64,000 bases of DNA from the NCBI GenBank assembly GCA_965243255.1, contig CBDEUH010000004.1:620001-684000 (forward strand). The letters are read 5' to 3'. Every line of letters starts with the position of its first letter. Position 1 is the first letter of the stretch. A program made the position numbers and the translations under genes. The notes beneath the pieces are model-generated. The model ran no database searches. It was not told the origin of the DNA and worked only from the letters and a program-made list of their open reading frames with translations. This document shows, piece after piece, positions 35,291 to 42,857 of the stretch. The stretch comes from Bin87 sp965243255. Its GTDB lineage: Bacteria; Chloroflexota; Dehalococcoidia; Lucifugimonadales; UBA3495.

Positions 35291-35327
35291 CAAAAAGGAC
35301 TTCAGCCTGCGTCCGGCTGAAGTCCTG
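35291..35327 (-). terminator. Attenuator terminator in the DAHP synthase leader
   Basis: On the minus strand AGGACTTCAGCC and GGCTGAAGTCCT form a perfect 12-bp stem with a 7-nt loop, running directly into TTTTTG. It sits 50 nt before the structural gene and downstream of a Tyr/Phe-rich leader peptide, so it is read as the conditional terminator of an attenuator rather than only the end of trpA. Confidence 0.88.
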
Positions 35328-35348
35328 CCAAAGTGGTCGTAACCAGGT

Positions 35349-35453
35349 CTATCGGGCTTCACACGCCGGCTCTGCGCTGACCGCGCTGCGGTAAGCGTAA
35401 AAGTAAAATGGGCGGTAATACCCGTAAGCGATTTGGCGCTGGACGGTACTCAT
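35349..35453 (-). CDS. Tyr/Phe-rich leader peptide of the DAHP synthase attenuator
   Basis: A 34-codon frame from ATG 35453 to TAG 35349. Codons 9-22 read AYGYYRPFYFYAYR: six Tyr and two Phe in 14 residues. Slow translation here (35391-35426) when charged tRNA-Tyr or tRNA-Phe is scarce would leave the following TGAAGCCC (35354-35361) free to pair with GGACTTCA in the terminator 5' arm (7 of 8 positions pair). A ribosome that reaches the stop codon would cover that strand and allow termination. The ATG lies 9 nt behind the promoter's -10, so the peptide may be translated from a leaderless mRNA. No ribosome site is visible. Confidence 0.85.
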   Translation of the reverse strand: MSTVQRQIAYGYYRPFYFYAYRSAVSAEPACEAR

Positions 35454-35462
35454 TACACCAAG

Positions 35463-35491
35463 ATGCTACGCCGCCGCGTCAAGATTGTCAA
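35463..35491 (-). promoter_or_regulatory. Sigma-70 promoter of the DAHP synthase leader
   Basis: On the minus strand TTGACA (35486-35491) and TAGCAT (35463-35468) are exactly 17 nt apart. It lies between trpA and the leader peptide, so the DAHP synthase gene has its own promoter. Confidence 0.75.
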
Positions 35492-35532
35492 CGGGTCGGC
35501 GTGCTTGATTTGCCTGGATTTCTCGTCAGTTC

Positions 35533-36357
35533 CTAATTCCGCCCGGCCAGTTCCGCAACGACTCTGGCGCCGCGCTCGGCCGCCGCCTCGTCCGGGCCGT
35601 CGGCCAGGGCCCGCACCAGTGCGCTGCCCACCACGGCGGCGTCGGCCCGCTGGCCCACTTCCAGCACGTGCTCCCGCTGCGAGATGCCAAACCCCACCGC
35701 CACGGGCAGGTCGGTGTGCTGCCGGACCCGGTTCACCAGCTCCAGCCCCCGGTCGGACACCTCCGAGCGGGCGCCGGTGACCCCGGTTACGCTGAGGCAA
35801 TAGACGAAGCCGCCGCCAATCTCCGTCGAGCGGGCGATGCTTTCGTCAGTGCTGGTGGGAGCCAGCAGCGGGATCAGGTGAATGCCATGGGTCCCCAACT
35901 GCTCAATCAGCGGTTGCGCCTCGTCGCTGGGCAGGTCAACGATGATCAACCCGTCCACCGTGGCCTCGGCGCAGGCGTTGGCAAAGCGTTCCAGACCATA
36001 GGCCAGCAGCGAATTGTAGTACCCCATCAGAACGAGGGGAGTATCGCCAATGTGGGGGCGGAGCGCGGCGGCGGTGTTCAGGCAGTCGTCCAGGGTGATG
36101 CCGTTCTGCAGAGCAACGAAGCTGGACTCCTGGATTACCGGGCCCTCGCCGATGGGGTCGCTGAAGGGCATACCCAGCTCGATGGCATCGGCGCCGGCGG
36201 CCACCAGCCTCGGCACCACATCCAGCGCGGCGTCCCGGTAGGGATGCCCCACCGTGACGAACACCACCAGGCCGGGCCGTCCCTCGGCCTTGATCGAGGC
36301 GAACCTGGCCGCGATGCGGTCGGTGGAAACGGTTGTCCGGGACGATTCGGTTGCCAT
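35533..36357 (-). CDS. trpA: Tryptophan synthase alpha subunit
   Basis: A 274-residue TIM barrel that cleaves indole-3-glycerol phosphate to indole and glyceraldehyde 3-phosphate. The core ELGMPFSDPIGEGPVIQ (about residues 60-76) holds the catalytic Glu (E60). The position equal to E. coli Asp60, in SDPLADG of that enzyme, is Glu here (E71 in SDPIGEG). GYYNSLL, DLPSDEAQPL and VGFGIS follow in order. trpB is not adjacent, which is unusual because the two proteins work as a complex. Start ATG 36357 follows a GAGGG site and a TGG-TAGAAT promoter. The next gene on the strand is the attenuated DAHP synthase. Confidence 0.93.
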   Translation of the reverse strand: MATESSRTTVSTDRIAARFASIKAEGRPGLVVFVTVGHPYRDAALDVVPRLVAAGADAIELGMPFSDPIGEGPVIQESSFVALQNGITLDDCLNTAAALRPHIGDTPLVLMGYYNSLLAYGLERFANACAEATVDGLIIVDLPSDEAQPLIEQLGTHGIHLIPLLAPTSTDESIARSTEIGGGFVYCLSVTGVTGARSEVSDRGLELVNRVRQHTDLPVAVGFGISQREHVLEVGQRADAAVVGSALVRALADGPDEAAAERGARVVAELAGRN

Positions 36358-36395
36358 GATGGCCCTCGCTGGAGAACGGGTACTGACTGCAACCC

Positions 36396-36404
36396 ATTCT
36401 ACCA
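36396..36404 (-). promoter_or_regulatory. Extended -10 promoter of trpA
   Basis: On the minus strand TGG is followed by TAGAAT, 38 nt before the trpA start. A short leader with a GAGGG ribosome site fits. Confidence 0.5.
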
Positions 36405-36425
36405 CCCGGCCGAAAGGGGCCGCTA

Positions 36426-36434
36426 TGCTAAAAT
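36426..36434 (+). promoter_or_regulatory. Extended -10 promoter candidate for the antitoxin-like gene
   Basis: TGC precedes TAAAAT. Six nt later an ATG begins a 10-codon frame (MPTNTPNFAA) ending at 36473, and a second TGA-TAAAAT element lies at 36482-36490, so either box could drive the gene at 36517. Confidence 0.4.
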
Positions 36435-36516
36435 CCGCCCATGCCCACCAACACCCCAAACTTCGCCGCCTGAAAGGTGGAGTGATAAAATTGAGCAGCG
36501 TGAGGACAGTAGCAAT

Positions 36517-36717
36517 ATGAAAACCGTAGCCGAAATACAGCAGGCCATTGTCGAGCTGCCCCAAGCCGAATATGCTCAATTGAGCGACTGGTTTCACGAG
36601 CGGGATTGGGAGCAGTGGGACTCGCAAATTGAGCAGGATTCCCGCGACGGCAAGCTGGACTTATTGCTGGCTCAAGCCGACCAGGCCAAAACGGACGGAA
36701 CGCTGCGAGAACTCTGA
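36517..36717 (+). CDS. Antitoxin-like small protein without a visible toxin
   Basis: A 66-residue protein. The pattern MKTVAEIQQAIVELP, then YAQLSDWFHERDWEQWDSQI, and a Lys-Leu-Asp segment near the C-terminus is the layout of a common small antitoxin family that is followed by a RelE/ParE-like toxin. No such toxin frame follows: the next 570 bp contain no plausible gene. It is either an orphan antitoxin, a remnant, or the family serves another role here. There is no strong ribosome site, only a GAGGAC about 12 nt upstream. It is divergent from trpA. Confidence 0.6.
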   Translation: MKTVAEIQQAIVELPQAEYAQLSDWFHERDWEQWDSQIEQDSRDGKLDLLLAQADQAKTDGTLREL

Positions 36718-37288
36718 CACCGCGTATTCCCATTCGTTTTGCCCATCGCGGCAAAAATCCCCAGATTAGTGACACCGCTACCCCTTGACAAACCGCACAT
36801 CCGTTCTTTACACTGTACCCCACGTCAGGCAACCAGCACGCCCGCCGGAGCATTGCGCTACTCCCAACGGCGGCTCCCGTCCTAAAGCCCGGTGCACCGG
36901 CCCACGGACGACAGCCCGACGTAACAATCGAATATCGGGTTCATCAGGGTTCAGGACAATAACGGCCTAACCGCTGTCCTGCGCGAGGACGGCACGTCGG
37001 AATTTCTGCACCGCTGCTGTGCTACGGTCGGTCAACGCTTACCCGGCTAAGTGCAGTTGGCACGGCGGGAGTCACAACACCGCCGCGCGAGAACCGCCGG
37101 TTACCCCTGCGCCATAGGGCCAGGATTGCGGTGAGGACTGGTATCCCTCATCGCGGCGGCAGTTAGCACGCGCAAATCTAGGACATCAAACTCGCAACAC
37201 CCGCTCCCAGGCCGTAGCGCCGACATCCTGAACCCCCACGAACCCGATACCACACCAAACCAAACCAGGCAAGGAGCCCCGTCAATCA
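36718..37288. other. 571-bp non-coding region with a promoter and many hairpins
   Basis: No gene is convincing on either strand. A sigma-70-like promoter lies at 36785-36814, and downstream are several stable inverted repeats. Examples are GTCCT-GCGCG-AGGAC, CCGG-TGCA-CCGG and a 9-bp stem with one wobble, GCGGTGAGG with CCTCATCGC, near 37130-37160. It does not match the RNase P, tmRNA, 6S or SRP RNA signatures I know. It could be the long leader of cysC or an unrecognised structured RNA. Confidence 0.4.
36785..36814 (+). promoter_or_regulatory. Sigma-70-like promoter upstream of the hairpin-rich region
   Basis: A perfect TTGACA is followed after 18 nt by TACACT. The nearest downstream gene, cysC, starts 475 nt later, so a transcript from here would carry a long 5' region. 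Confidence 0.55.
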
Positions 37289-37906
37289 ATGACCAGCCGT
37301 TCCACTAACGTGTTCTGGCAGGACTACGCCGTGGCCCGGGCCGACCGCACCGCCCTGCTCCACCAGGAGCCCCTGGTGTTGTGGTTCACCGGGCTCTCCG
37401 GCGCCGGTAAAACCACCCTGGCCAACTTTCTGGCCAAGCGTCTCTACGATAACGGCTGCCACGCCTACGTGCTGGACGGCGACAACCTCAGGCACGGCCT
37501 GAATCGCGACCTGGACTTCAGCGAGGCGGCCCGCCACGAAAACGTGCGCCGCATGGCCGAGGTTGCCGCGTTGATGTACGACGCCGGACTGATTACGCTG
37601 GCGGCGTGCATCTCTCCATTCCAGTCAGAGCGAGACTTTGCCCGCAGCCTGATGCCGCCGGGCCGGTTCATCGAGGTCTTCGTGGACACGCCCCTGGAGG
37701 TATGCGAGCAGCGCGATAACAAGGGCTTGTACCGCCGGGCCCGGGCCGGCGAAATCGCCAACTTCACCGGCATCGACTCGCCCTTTGAGCGACCCACCAG
37801 CCCCGAGCTGATCATCGACACCAGCCACCGTTCCCCGGCCGGCTGCGTCAACCTGATTATGCGCTACCTGACCAAGCGCGGGCTGCTCCCGTCCGCCGAG
37901 ACCTGA
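37289..37906 (+). CDS. cysC: Adenylyl-sulfate kinase
   Basis: A 205-residue APS kinase that makes PAPS from adenylylsulfate and ATP. The Walker A LSGAGKTTLA lies at about residues 36-45. VLDGDNLRHGLNRDL (about 61-75) is the APS-binding motif, and the lid segment CEQRDNKGLYRRARAGEIANF (about 145-165) is shorter than and slightly different from the usual ERDPKGLYKKAR, but retains the pattern. The AAGGAG site precedes the ATG. No sulfate adenylyltransferase or reductase gene is adjacent, so PAPS may serve sulfation rather than assimilation. It converges with the CPBP protease gene. Confidence 0.92.
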   Translation: MTSRSTNVFWQDYAVARADRTALLHQEPLVLWFTGLSGAGKTTLANFLAKRLYDNGCHAYVLDGDNLRHGLNRDLDFSEAARHENVRRMAEVAALMYDAGLITLAACISPFQSERDFARSLMPPGRFIEVFVDTPLEVCEQRDNKGLYRRARAGEIANFTGIDSPFERPTSPELIIDTSHRSPAGCVNLIMRYLTKRGLLPSAET

Positions 37907-37919
37907 CCTTACTGCGCCC

Positions 37920-38663
37920 CTACAGCCCGAATATAACCACCAACACGGCCAGCAGGTTCTGGCCGGCGTGGACGCCGACGCCCGGCAACACCGACCCCGT
38001 GTACCGGTAAAGCCCGGCCAACAGCAGCGCCGTAACGAACACCGGGATGATCACGCCAGGGTCGGCGTGCAATCCCGCAAACACTCCCGAAGACACCACC
38101 AGCGCCGGCCCGAAGCCCCAGCTGCTGGTCAGCCCGCGCAGCACGAATCCCCGAAAGAATATCTCCTCTGCCACCGGGGTTATCACCACCAGGGCCACCA
38201 CGCTGCCAATGACCCATCCGCCGGGCAGCAGCAAATCCGTGGGCAAATCGGGCGGCGTCAGGAAGTCCCACCCCAGGGCCATGGTCGCCATGGCGTACAG
38301 CTGGGCGAAACCCAGGTTGAGTCCGAAGACAGCGACGCCGGCCAACCAAACCCGCCATCGCTGCATCCTGGCCCGCGCCAGACCCACCGCCGGCAGGTGC
38401 GGTGGCCACGCTCGCATCGCCAGCAGCCATACCAGCGCCAACTGCGCCAGCGCCAACAGCCCGGTCCCCAGTACCGTTACCACCGACAACGGCAGCAGCG
38501 CCGCCAGGCCGGAAACCAGCAGCGCCGTCGGGACCAGCGCCAGCACGCCCAGGGCCACCGAGCGGAACCCCCAGGTCGCAACATCCCCCTGCTGTTCGCA
38601 GCTGGGGCAGACGGTGTTTCCCAGCAGCAGCATCCTGCCGCACTGCGTACAGTACGAAGTCAT
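37920..38663 (-). CDS. CPBP-family intramembrane metalloprotease with zinc ribbon
   Basis: A 247-residue membrane protein with an N-terminal cytoplasmic zinc ribbon (YCTQCGR and CPSCEQ, residues 4-24), then about seven or eight helices. The CPBP/Abi motifs are EEIFFRG (near 166-172), a His in FAGLH (near 196) and HAGQN (near 233), which together form the metal site. CaaX-protease-type enzymes cleave or modify membrane substrates; the substrate is unknown. A TATACT hexamer ends about 6 nt before the ATG, which suggests a leaderless transcript. It is divergent from the GatC-like/amidase unit. Confidence 0.85.
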   Translation of the reverse strand: MTSYCTQCGRMLLLGNTVCPSCEQQGDVATWGFRSVALGVLALVPTALLVSGLAALLPLSVVTVLGTGLLALAQLALVWLLAMRAWPPHLPAVGLARARMQRWRVWLAGVAVFGLNLGFAQLYAMATMALGWDFLTPPDLPTDLLLPGGWVIGSVVALVVITPVAEEIFFRGFVLRGLTSSWGFGPALVVSSGVFAGLHADPGVIIPVFVTALLLAGLYRYTGSVLPGVGVHAGQNLLAVLVVIFGL

Positions 38664-38680
38664 TGGACGAGTATATCCGA

Positions 38681-38709
38681 TTGCCAACGGTGTCAGGTTG
38701 CGCCATAAT
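38681..38709 (+). promoter_or_regulatory. Sigma-70 promoter for the amidase operon
   Basis: TTGCCA and CATAAT are spaced by exactly 17 nt, upstream of the small GatC-like gene at 38767. Both hexamers match at five of six positions. Confidence 0.65.
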
Positions 38710-38766
38710 GACGCCGCAACGCCGGGTCTCCCGACCAAACCAAATTCCGGCGCGCGACAGGCGATT

Positions 38767-38970
38767 ATGTCCACCGATTCCGACTCCACCGCAATTGAGC
38801 AGGCATTCCTGCGGGCCGCCGCCGAAAACGGCCTCGACACCTCCGACACCCAGCGCATGGCGGACTTGCGCCAACGGGTCGCGCTGATGCGGCAGGGGCT
38901 GGCGCGCCTGGATGAAATCGACGTCGCCGGCGCCGAGTCTCCGTCGGTCTTCGTTCCTGCCCGTCGGTAG
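38767..38970 (+). CDS. Small GatC/AtzG-like accessory protein
   Basis: A 67-residue helical protein directly upstream of an amidase. The amphipathic helix MADLRQRVALMRQGLARLDE is followed by a Pro-rich tail ending SPSVFVPARR, like the EPAPVF-type C-terminal clamp of GatC and of the DUF4089/AtzG accessory subunits that wrap an amidase. Its size is near the small end for such subunits. The likely role is stabilising the amidase encoded 36 nt downstream. The ribosome site is weak (ACAGGCG). The family call rests on size, tail and context. Confidence 0.6.
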   Translation: MSTDSDSTAIEQAFLRAAAENGLDTSDTQRMADLRQRVALMRQGLARLDEIDVAGAESPSVFVPARR

Positions 38971-39005
38971 TCATTCGGCCGGCCGATTCCACAGCGAGGT
39001 CGCTT

Positions 39006-40418
39006 ATGCCTGATACGCAACTGCACTATATGTCGGCCTGGGAGCTGTCGGGGCTGATCCGGGACCGCCAGGTGTCGCCGGTTGAAGTCGTTGATGCCTG
39101 CCTCGCCCGCATCGAGGAGACCGAGCCGACGCTCAACTCCTTTATCACCCTGCTGCCGGAGCCGGCCCGCGCCGCCGCCCGCCGCGCCGAGCAGGAAATC
39201 GGCCGGGGCAACTACCGTGGCCCGCTGCACGGCATTCCGGTGGGCTTGAAAGACCTGTTCAACACCGCCGGCGTCCGCACCACGTCGGGCACCCGAATCT
39301 ACGACACCTACACGCCCGCCGAGGATTGCACCGTCGCCGCCCGTTTCAGCCAGGCCGGCGCCATCCTGCTGGGCAAGCTAAACATGCACCCCCTGGCCTT
39401 CGGCCCCACCGGGGAGAACGGCGACTACGGCCACATGCACAACCCCTGGAACCCGGAACGCATCACCGGCGGCTCCAGCGGCGGCAGCGGTTCGGCGGCC
39501 TCCGCCGGCCAATGCCACATCACCATGGGCAGCGACACCGGCGGCAGCGTGCGGATTCCGGCGGCCCTGTGCGGCATCGTGGGCCTGAAACCCACCTACG
39601 GCCGCGTCAGCCGGGCCGGCCTGACCCCGCTGTCCTGGTGCCTGGACCATCCCGGCCCCATGGTGCGCACGGTGGAAGACGCCGCACTGACCATGAACGT
39701 CATCGCCGGCCAAGACCCTCGGGATACCGCCACTGTGGACGTGCCCGTTCCCGACTACACCGCCGCCCTCACCGGCGACGTGCGCGGACTTCGCATCGGC
39801 GTGGTGAGGGAGTTCTTCGAGACCGAGCTGGACGCCGGCGTCGCGGACCTGGTGCAGCGAGCCATCGCCGAGTTGGGCGAGTTGGGCGCGGAAATCGTGG
39901 ATGTGTCCCTGCCCCTGTACCAATACGCCCAGCCCATCAGCAACGCCATCCTCAGCGCCGAGGCCACGGCGGCCCACCGCGACGTGCTGCTCAGCGACGG
40001 CGACAAGCTCTATCCCCAGGTGCGGGACCGACTGGAAGAAGGACTTTTCATATCTGCCGCCGAGTACCTCCGAGCGCAGCAGGCCCGTCAGGTCTTTTGC
40101 GCCCAGGTGGACGACCTGCTGCGGGACGTTGACCTGCTGGCCGGCCCGGTGGAACCGGTCACCGCCCCCGTGATACTGGAACGCCGGATCGACGTCGGCG
40201 GCGAATCGTTGCCGGCGGTGCCGCTGCTCACCAAGTACACCCGGGTGTACAACATCACCGGCTCGCCGGCCATCTCGGTGCCCTGCGGTTTTGCCGATGA
40301 CGGCCTGCCGGTGGGGCTGCACCTGGCCGGCCGCAACTTCGACGAGATGACCGTGCTGCAGGCCGCCTACGCCTACCAGCAGGCCAACGACTGGCACACC
40401 CGCCGGCCGCCCCTCTAA
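39006..40418 (+). CDS. Amidase-signature-family hydrolase
   Basis: A 470-residue amidase-signature enzyme. The Ser-cisSer-Lys triad is visible: Lys in GIPVGLKDLFN (near 82), the cis-Ser in GGSSGGSGSA (about 157-166) and the nucleophile Ser in GSDTGGSVRIPA (near 182). The product hydrolyses a small amide or carbamate; GatA itself would normally sit with gatB, which is absent, so a catabolic amidase is more likely. It follows a GatC-like small gene. The C-terminal NITGSPAISVPCGFADDGLP is typical. It heads a plus-strand run ending at the phosphoesterase gene near 43.4 kb. Confidence 0.88.
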   Translation: MPDTQLHYMSAWELSGLIRDRQVSPVEVVDACLARIEETEPTLNSFITLLPEPARAAARRAEQEIGRGNYRGPLHGIPVGLKDLFNTAGVRTTSGTRIYDTYTPAEDCTVAARFSQAGAILLGKLNMHPLAFGPTGENGDYGHMHNPWNPERITGGSSGGSGSAASAGQCHITMGSDTGGSVRIPAALCGIVGLKPTYGRVSRAGLTPLSWCLDHPGPMVRTVEDAALTMNVIAGQDPRDTATVDVPVPDYTAALTGDVRGLRIGVVREFFETELDAGVADLVQRAIAELGELGAEIVDVSLPLYQYAQPISNAILSAEATAAHRDVLLSDGDKLYPQVRDRLEEGLFISAAEYLRAQQARQVFCAQVDDLLRDVDLLAGPVEPVTAPVILERRIDVGGESLPAVPLLTKYTRVYNITGSPAISVPCGFADDGLPVGLHLAGRNFDEMTVLQAAYAYQQANDWHTRRPPL

Positions 40419-40462
40419 GCGTCAGACGGTCCCACCACCATCAGCGAATACGGAATCTTACT

Positions 40463-41227
40463 GTGGTCGCCATCAACGCCGTAACCTTCGACCTCTGGCA
40501 AACCCTGATCCTGGACAACCGGGAGCTGGGATTGCAACGGGCCCAGGCGCGCCTGGATGGCGCCCGGGATCTGCTGTCGCAACAGGGCATCGACAGCGAC
40601 CCGGACGAGGTCAGGGAGGCTTATCGCGGTTGTTATCGGGCTTGCCGCGCCGTGCGCACCGAGAACCGGGACGTCAGTTTCCGCCAGCAGGTGGAAATTT
40701 TCATTAACCTGATTGACCAGGGGCTGGTGGAACGTCTGCCGGAATCCACCGTAGCCGAGATTGAACGAATTTACGCCGAATCCTTTTTTGATTATCCCCC
40801 GCGCTTTCACGATGCCACCCGGCAGACCCTGGAATCGGTGCGGGCCATGGACTTGAGCATCGGCCTTATATCCAACACCGGCATGACTCCCGGCTACACC
40901 TTCCGGGAGTTCTTGCGCCGCCATGACCTGCTGGCCTTTTTCGACGTGCTGACTTTCTCCGACGAAACGCTGCTGGCCAAACCCTCCGATGAGATTTTCC
41001 TGATGACGGTCAAGTCCTTGAACAGCAGCCCAGAGGCAGCCATCCACGTGGGCGATCACGTAGCCAACGACGTGGTCGGCGCCAACCGGGTGGGCATGAA
41101 GTCAATCTGGATTCGCGGGTTTTACGAACCGGAAGACCCTGATGACCCGGAATCCCAGGCCGACATCGCCGTAGATGACCTTTCCGCAGTATCGGACGCA
41201 GTGCGCCAGCTGGTTAGTAGCCGGTAA
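40463..41227 (+). CDS. HAD-superfamily hydrolase
   Basis: A 254-residue HAD enzyme. The first motif is FDLWQTL, where the second Asp of DxD is replaced by Trp; this pattern (FDxWxTL) is common in a HAD subgroup. Motif II is ISNTG (near 140), motif III a Lys in LLAKPSDEIF (near 174), and motif IV GDHVANDVVGA (near 194). A helical cap lies between about residues 15 and 100. The likely reaction is phosphomonoester hydrolysis on a small molecule. It starts with GTG and is in line with the amidase, unknown, flavin oxidoreductase and phosphoesterase genes. Confidence 0.85.
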   Translation: MVAINAVTFDLWQTLILDNRELGLQRAQARLDGARDLLSQQGIDSDPDEVREAYRGCYRACRAVRTENRDVSFRQQVEIFINLIDQGLVERLPESTVAEIERIYAESFFDYPPRFHDATRQTLESVRAMDLSIGLISNTGMTPGYTFREFLRRHDLLAFFDVLTFSDETLLAKPSDEIFLMTVKSLNSSPEAAIHVGDHVANDVVGANRVGMKSIWIRGFYEPEDPDDPESQADIAVDDLSAVSDAVRQLVSSR

Positions 41228-41245
41228 CGGCCAAGGAGTCCACCT

Positions 41246-41821
41246 TTGTTTGAGGAATTTGCCGGCGGGCCGCTGCCCAACGGGCGCTATCCCGACATCA
41301 CCTTGGCTATCTTCCCACACCTCCGGGAGTTCATCATAGTGGACACCCGGACGGAGCAGGCCGAGGTTTGCCTGATGTCCACCGAGATCATATTCAACGA
41401 CGAGTACTATCGCGCCGTGGAGAGCGAGTTCAACAGCCTGCTGCGTGAGGGCGGCGACCAACCCTTCCTCCACATGATGCACCTTCCCGCGCAACTGGAC
41501 GACATTCTGCGGGGCATCGCGATGAACTTCATCCTCGACCGGCTGGGGGTGAACTTCCACGACGAGGAGAACCTGCCCGAGGTGGTCGTGCTGGTGATTT
41601 CCGGCCCCACTCTGGCCATCCCACAGGACCAGGTGGTAAGCGGCTTCGCCGATATGCTCTATGGCAAGCTGGACGCGTCGGCCCTGGAGCATTGGAAGGG
41701 CATGCTGGCCGATCTGGTGCGAGAAGAGGCCGATGCCTTCCCCGCTACCAACGAGGCCCTGGGCGAATCCATGACCGACGAATCCCTGGACCCCTACTAC
41801 ATCTGGCAGAACCGGAATTAG
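41246..41821 (+). CDS. Unknown 191-residue protein
   Basis: I do not recognise this protein. It starts at TTG with AAGGAG 7 nt upstream. The N-terminus is beta-rich (LPNGRYPDITLAIFPHLREF and following), the middle is helical with DDILRGIAMNFILDRLGVNF, and the C-terminal half carries VVVLVISGPTLAI and an acidic, helical tail ending WQNRN. There is no signal peptide or membrane segment. It lies 18 nt after the HAD gene and 13 nt before the flavin oxidoreductase gene, so it is an operon member in a probable catabolic unit. Confidence 0.6.
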   Translation: MFEEFAGGPLPNGRYPDITLAIFPHLREFIIVDTRTEQAEVCLMSTEIIFNDEYYRAVESEFNSLLREGGDQPFLHMMHLPAQLDDILRGIAMNFILDRLGVNFHDEENLPEVVVLVISGPTLAIPQDQVVSGFADMLYGKLDASALEHWKGMLADLVREEADAFPATNEALGESMTDESLDPYYIWQNRN

Positions 41822-41834
41822 GAATCGCCTCACC

Positions 41835-42848
41835 ATGCAGCGCATCGCCCTCACCTTCAGCAGCCGGGACAACAACGACGACAGCGACCTGATCGCCGTG
41901 GCCCAGGCCGCCGATCGCCTGGGTTACGAATCCTTCTGGACGGGAGAGTCCTGGGGGCGCGACGCCTTCACGGTGCTGACGATGCTGGCGTGTCATACCC
42001 AACGCATCCGGCTGGGCACCGGCATCGTTACCGTGTACAGCCGCACGCCGGGCCTGATTGCCCAGAGCATCGCATCGCTGGACTGCATCAGCGGCGGGCG
42101 CGCCATCCTGGGCCTGGGCTCCAGCGGGCGCATCGTCATCGAGGATTGGCACGGCGTCCAGTTCGACCATCCGGTGGCGCGGACCCGCGAATACATCGAT
42201 ATCATCCGGATGGCGTTGTCCGGCGAACGGGTCAACTACGAAGGGAAGTTCTACCGGCTGCAGCGGTTTCGTATGGGCGTTTCGCCGGTTCAAGAGCGGA
42301 TTCCCATTTACGTAGCGTCCCTGGGTCAGCGCAACTTGGAGCTGACCGGCGAACTGGCCGACGGCTGGCTGCCCATCTGGACGCATTGCGAGAAACTGCC
42401 GGCAATCAAGGAGCCGTTGACGGCGGCGGCAACCGCCGCAGGACGCGCCGAATCCGACATTACCACCGCGCCGCAAACCCTCTGCTGCGCCTCCGACGAC
42501 GCCGACATAGTGAGTGAGGCAATCCGGCAGGCGCGGGCGCACATGGCCTTTTACATCGGCGGCATGGGTCAATACTACTACGACCTGTTCTGTCGCTACG
42601 GCTACCAGGCCCAGGGCGACGAGATACGGCGGGCCTGGGCCGAGGGCGACCGTGGGGCCGCCGCCAGCGCCGTTACCGACGAGATGATTGACGCCATCAC
42701 CGTCATCGGCTCCCCTGAGGACTGCCGGGGCAAGATGGCACGGTTCCGCGCCAACGGCGTCGATATGCCCATAGTTGCCTTCCCCCACGGCGCCAACCGT
42801 CAGACCATGCTATCCACTCTGGAAGCCCTGGCGCCGGACCAGGACTAG
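41835..42848 (+). CDS. LLM-class flavin-dependent oxidoreductase
   Basis: A 337-residue luciferase-like monooxygenase-fold enzyme. The start of strand one is followed by AVAQAADRLGYESFWTGESW, then RIRLGTGIVTVYSRTPGLIAQ (about 58-78) and SGGRAILGLGSSG (about 87-99), all typical of F420-dependent LLM enzymes such as methylene-H4MPT reductase-like proteins, though FMN cannot be excluded. IPIYVASLGQRNLELTGELADGW-like motif follows near 155-177. Substrate unknown. It lies within a plus-strand operon with an amidase and a HAD phosphatase, which suggests oxidation of an organic amide-derived compound. Confidence 0.85.
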   Translation: MQRIALTFSSRDNNDDSDLIAVAQAADRLGYESFWTGESWGRDAFTVLTMLACHTQRIRLGTGIVTVYSRTPGLIAQSIASLDCISGGRAILGLGSSGRIVIEDWHGVQFDHPVARTREYIDIIRMALSGERVNYEGKFYRLQRFRMGVSPVQERIPIYVASLGQRNLELTGELADGWLPIWTHCEKLPAIKEPLTAAATAAGRAESDITTAPQTLCCASDDADIVSEAIRQARAHMAFYIGGMGQYYYDLFCRYGYQAQGDEIRRAWAEGDRGAAASAVTDEMIDAITVIGSPEDCRGKMARFRANGVDMPIVAFPHGANRQTMLSTLEALAPDQD

Positions 42849-42857
42849 GATGCAGCC

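Noticed and set aside
35327..35460. T-box leader for DAHP synthase
   Set aside because: No AGGGTGG-ACCGCG-like T-box sequence. A coding Tyr/Phe leader peptide explains the region better.
35533..36627. Longer TrpA with about 90 extra N-terminal residues
   Set aside because: The extension has no homology to TrpA, crosses the trpA promoter and lacks a ribosome site; ATG 36357 fits the family.
36718..37000. RelE/ParE toxin downstream of the antitoxin-like gene
   Set aside because: All three plus-strand frames were read and none gives a toxin-like sequence; stops interrupt early.
36815..37288. RNase P RNA, tmRNA, 6S or SRP RNA
   Set aside because: None of the conserved cores that I know for these RNAs (for example GAGGAAAGTCC for RNase P, or a CCA-ended tRNA-like domain for tmRNA) is present on either strand.
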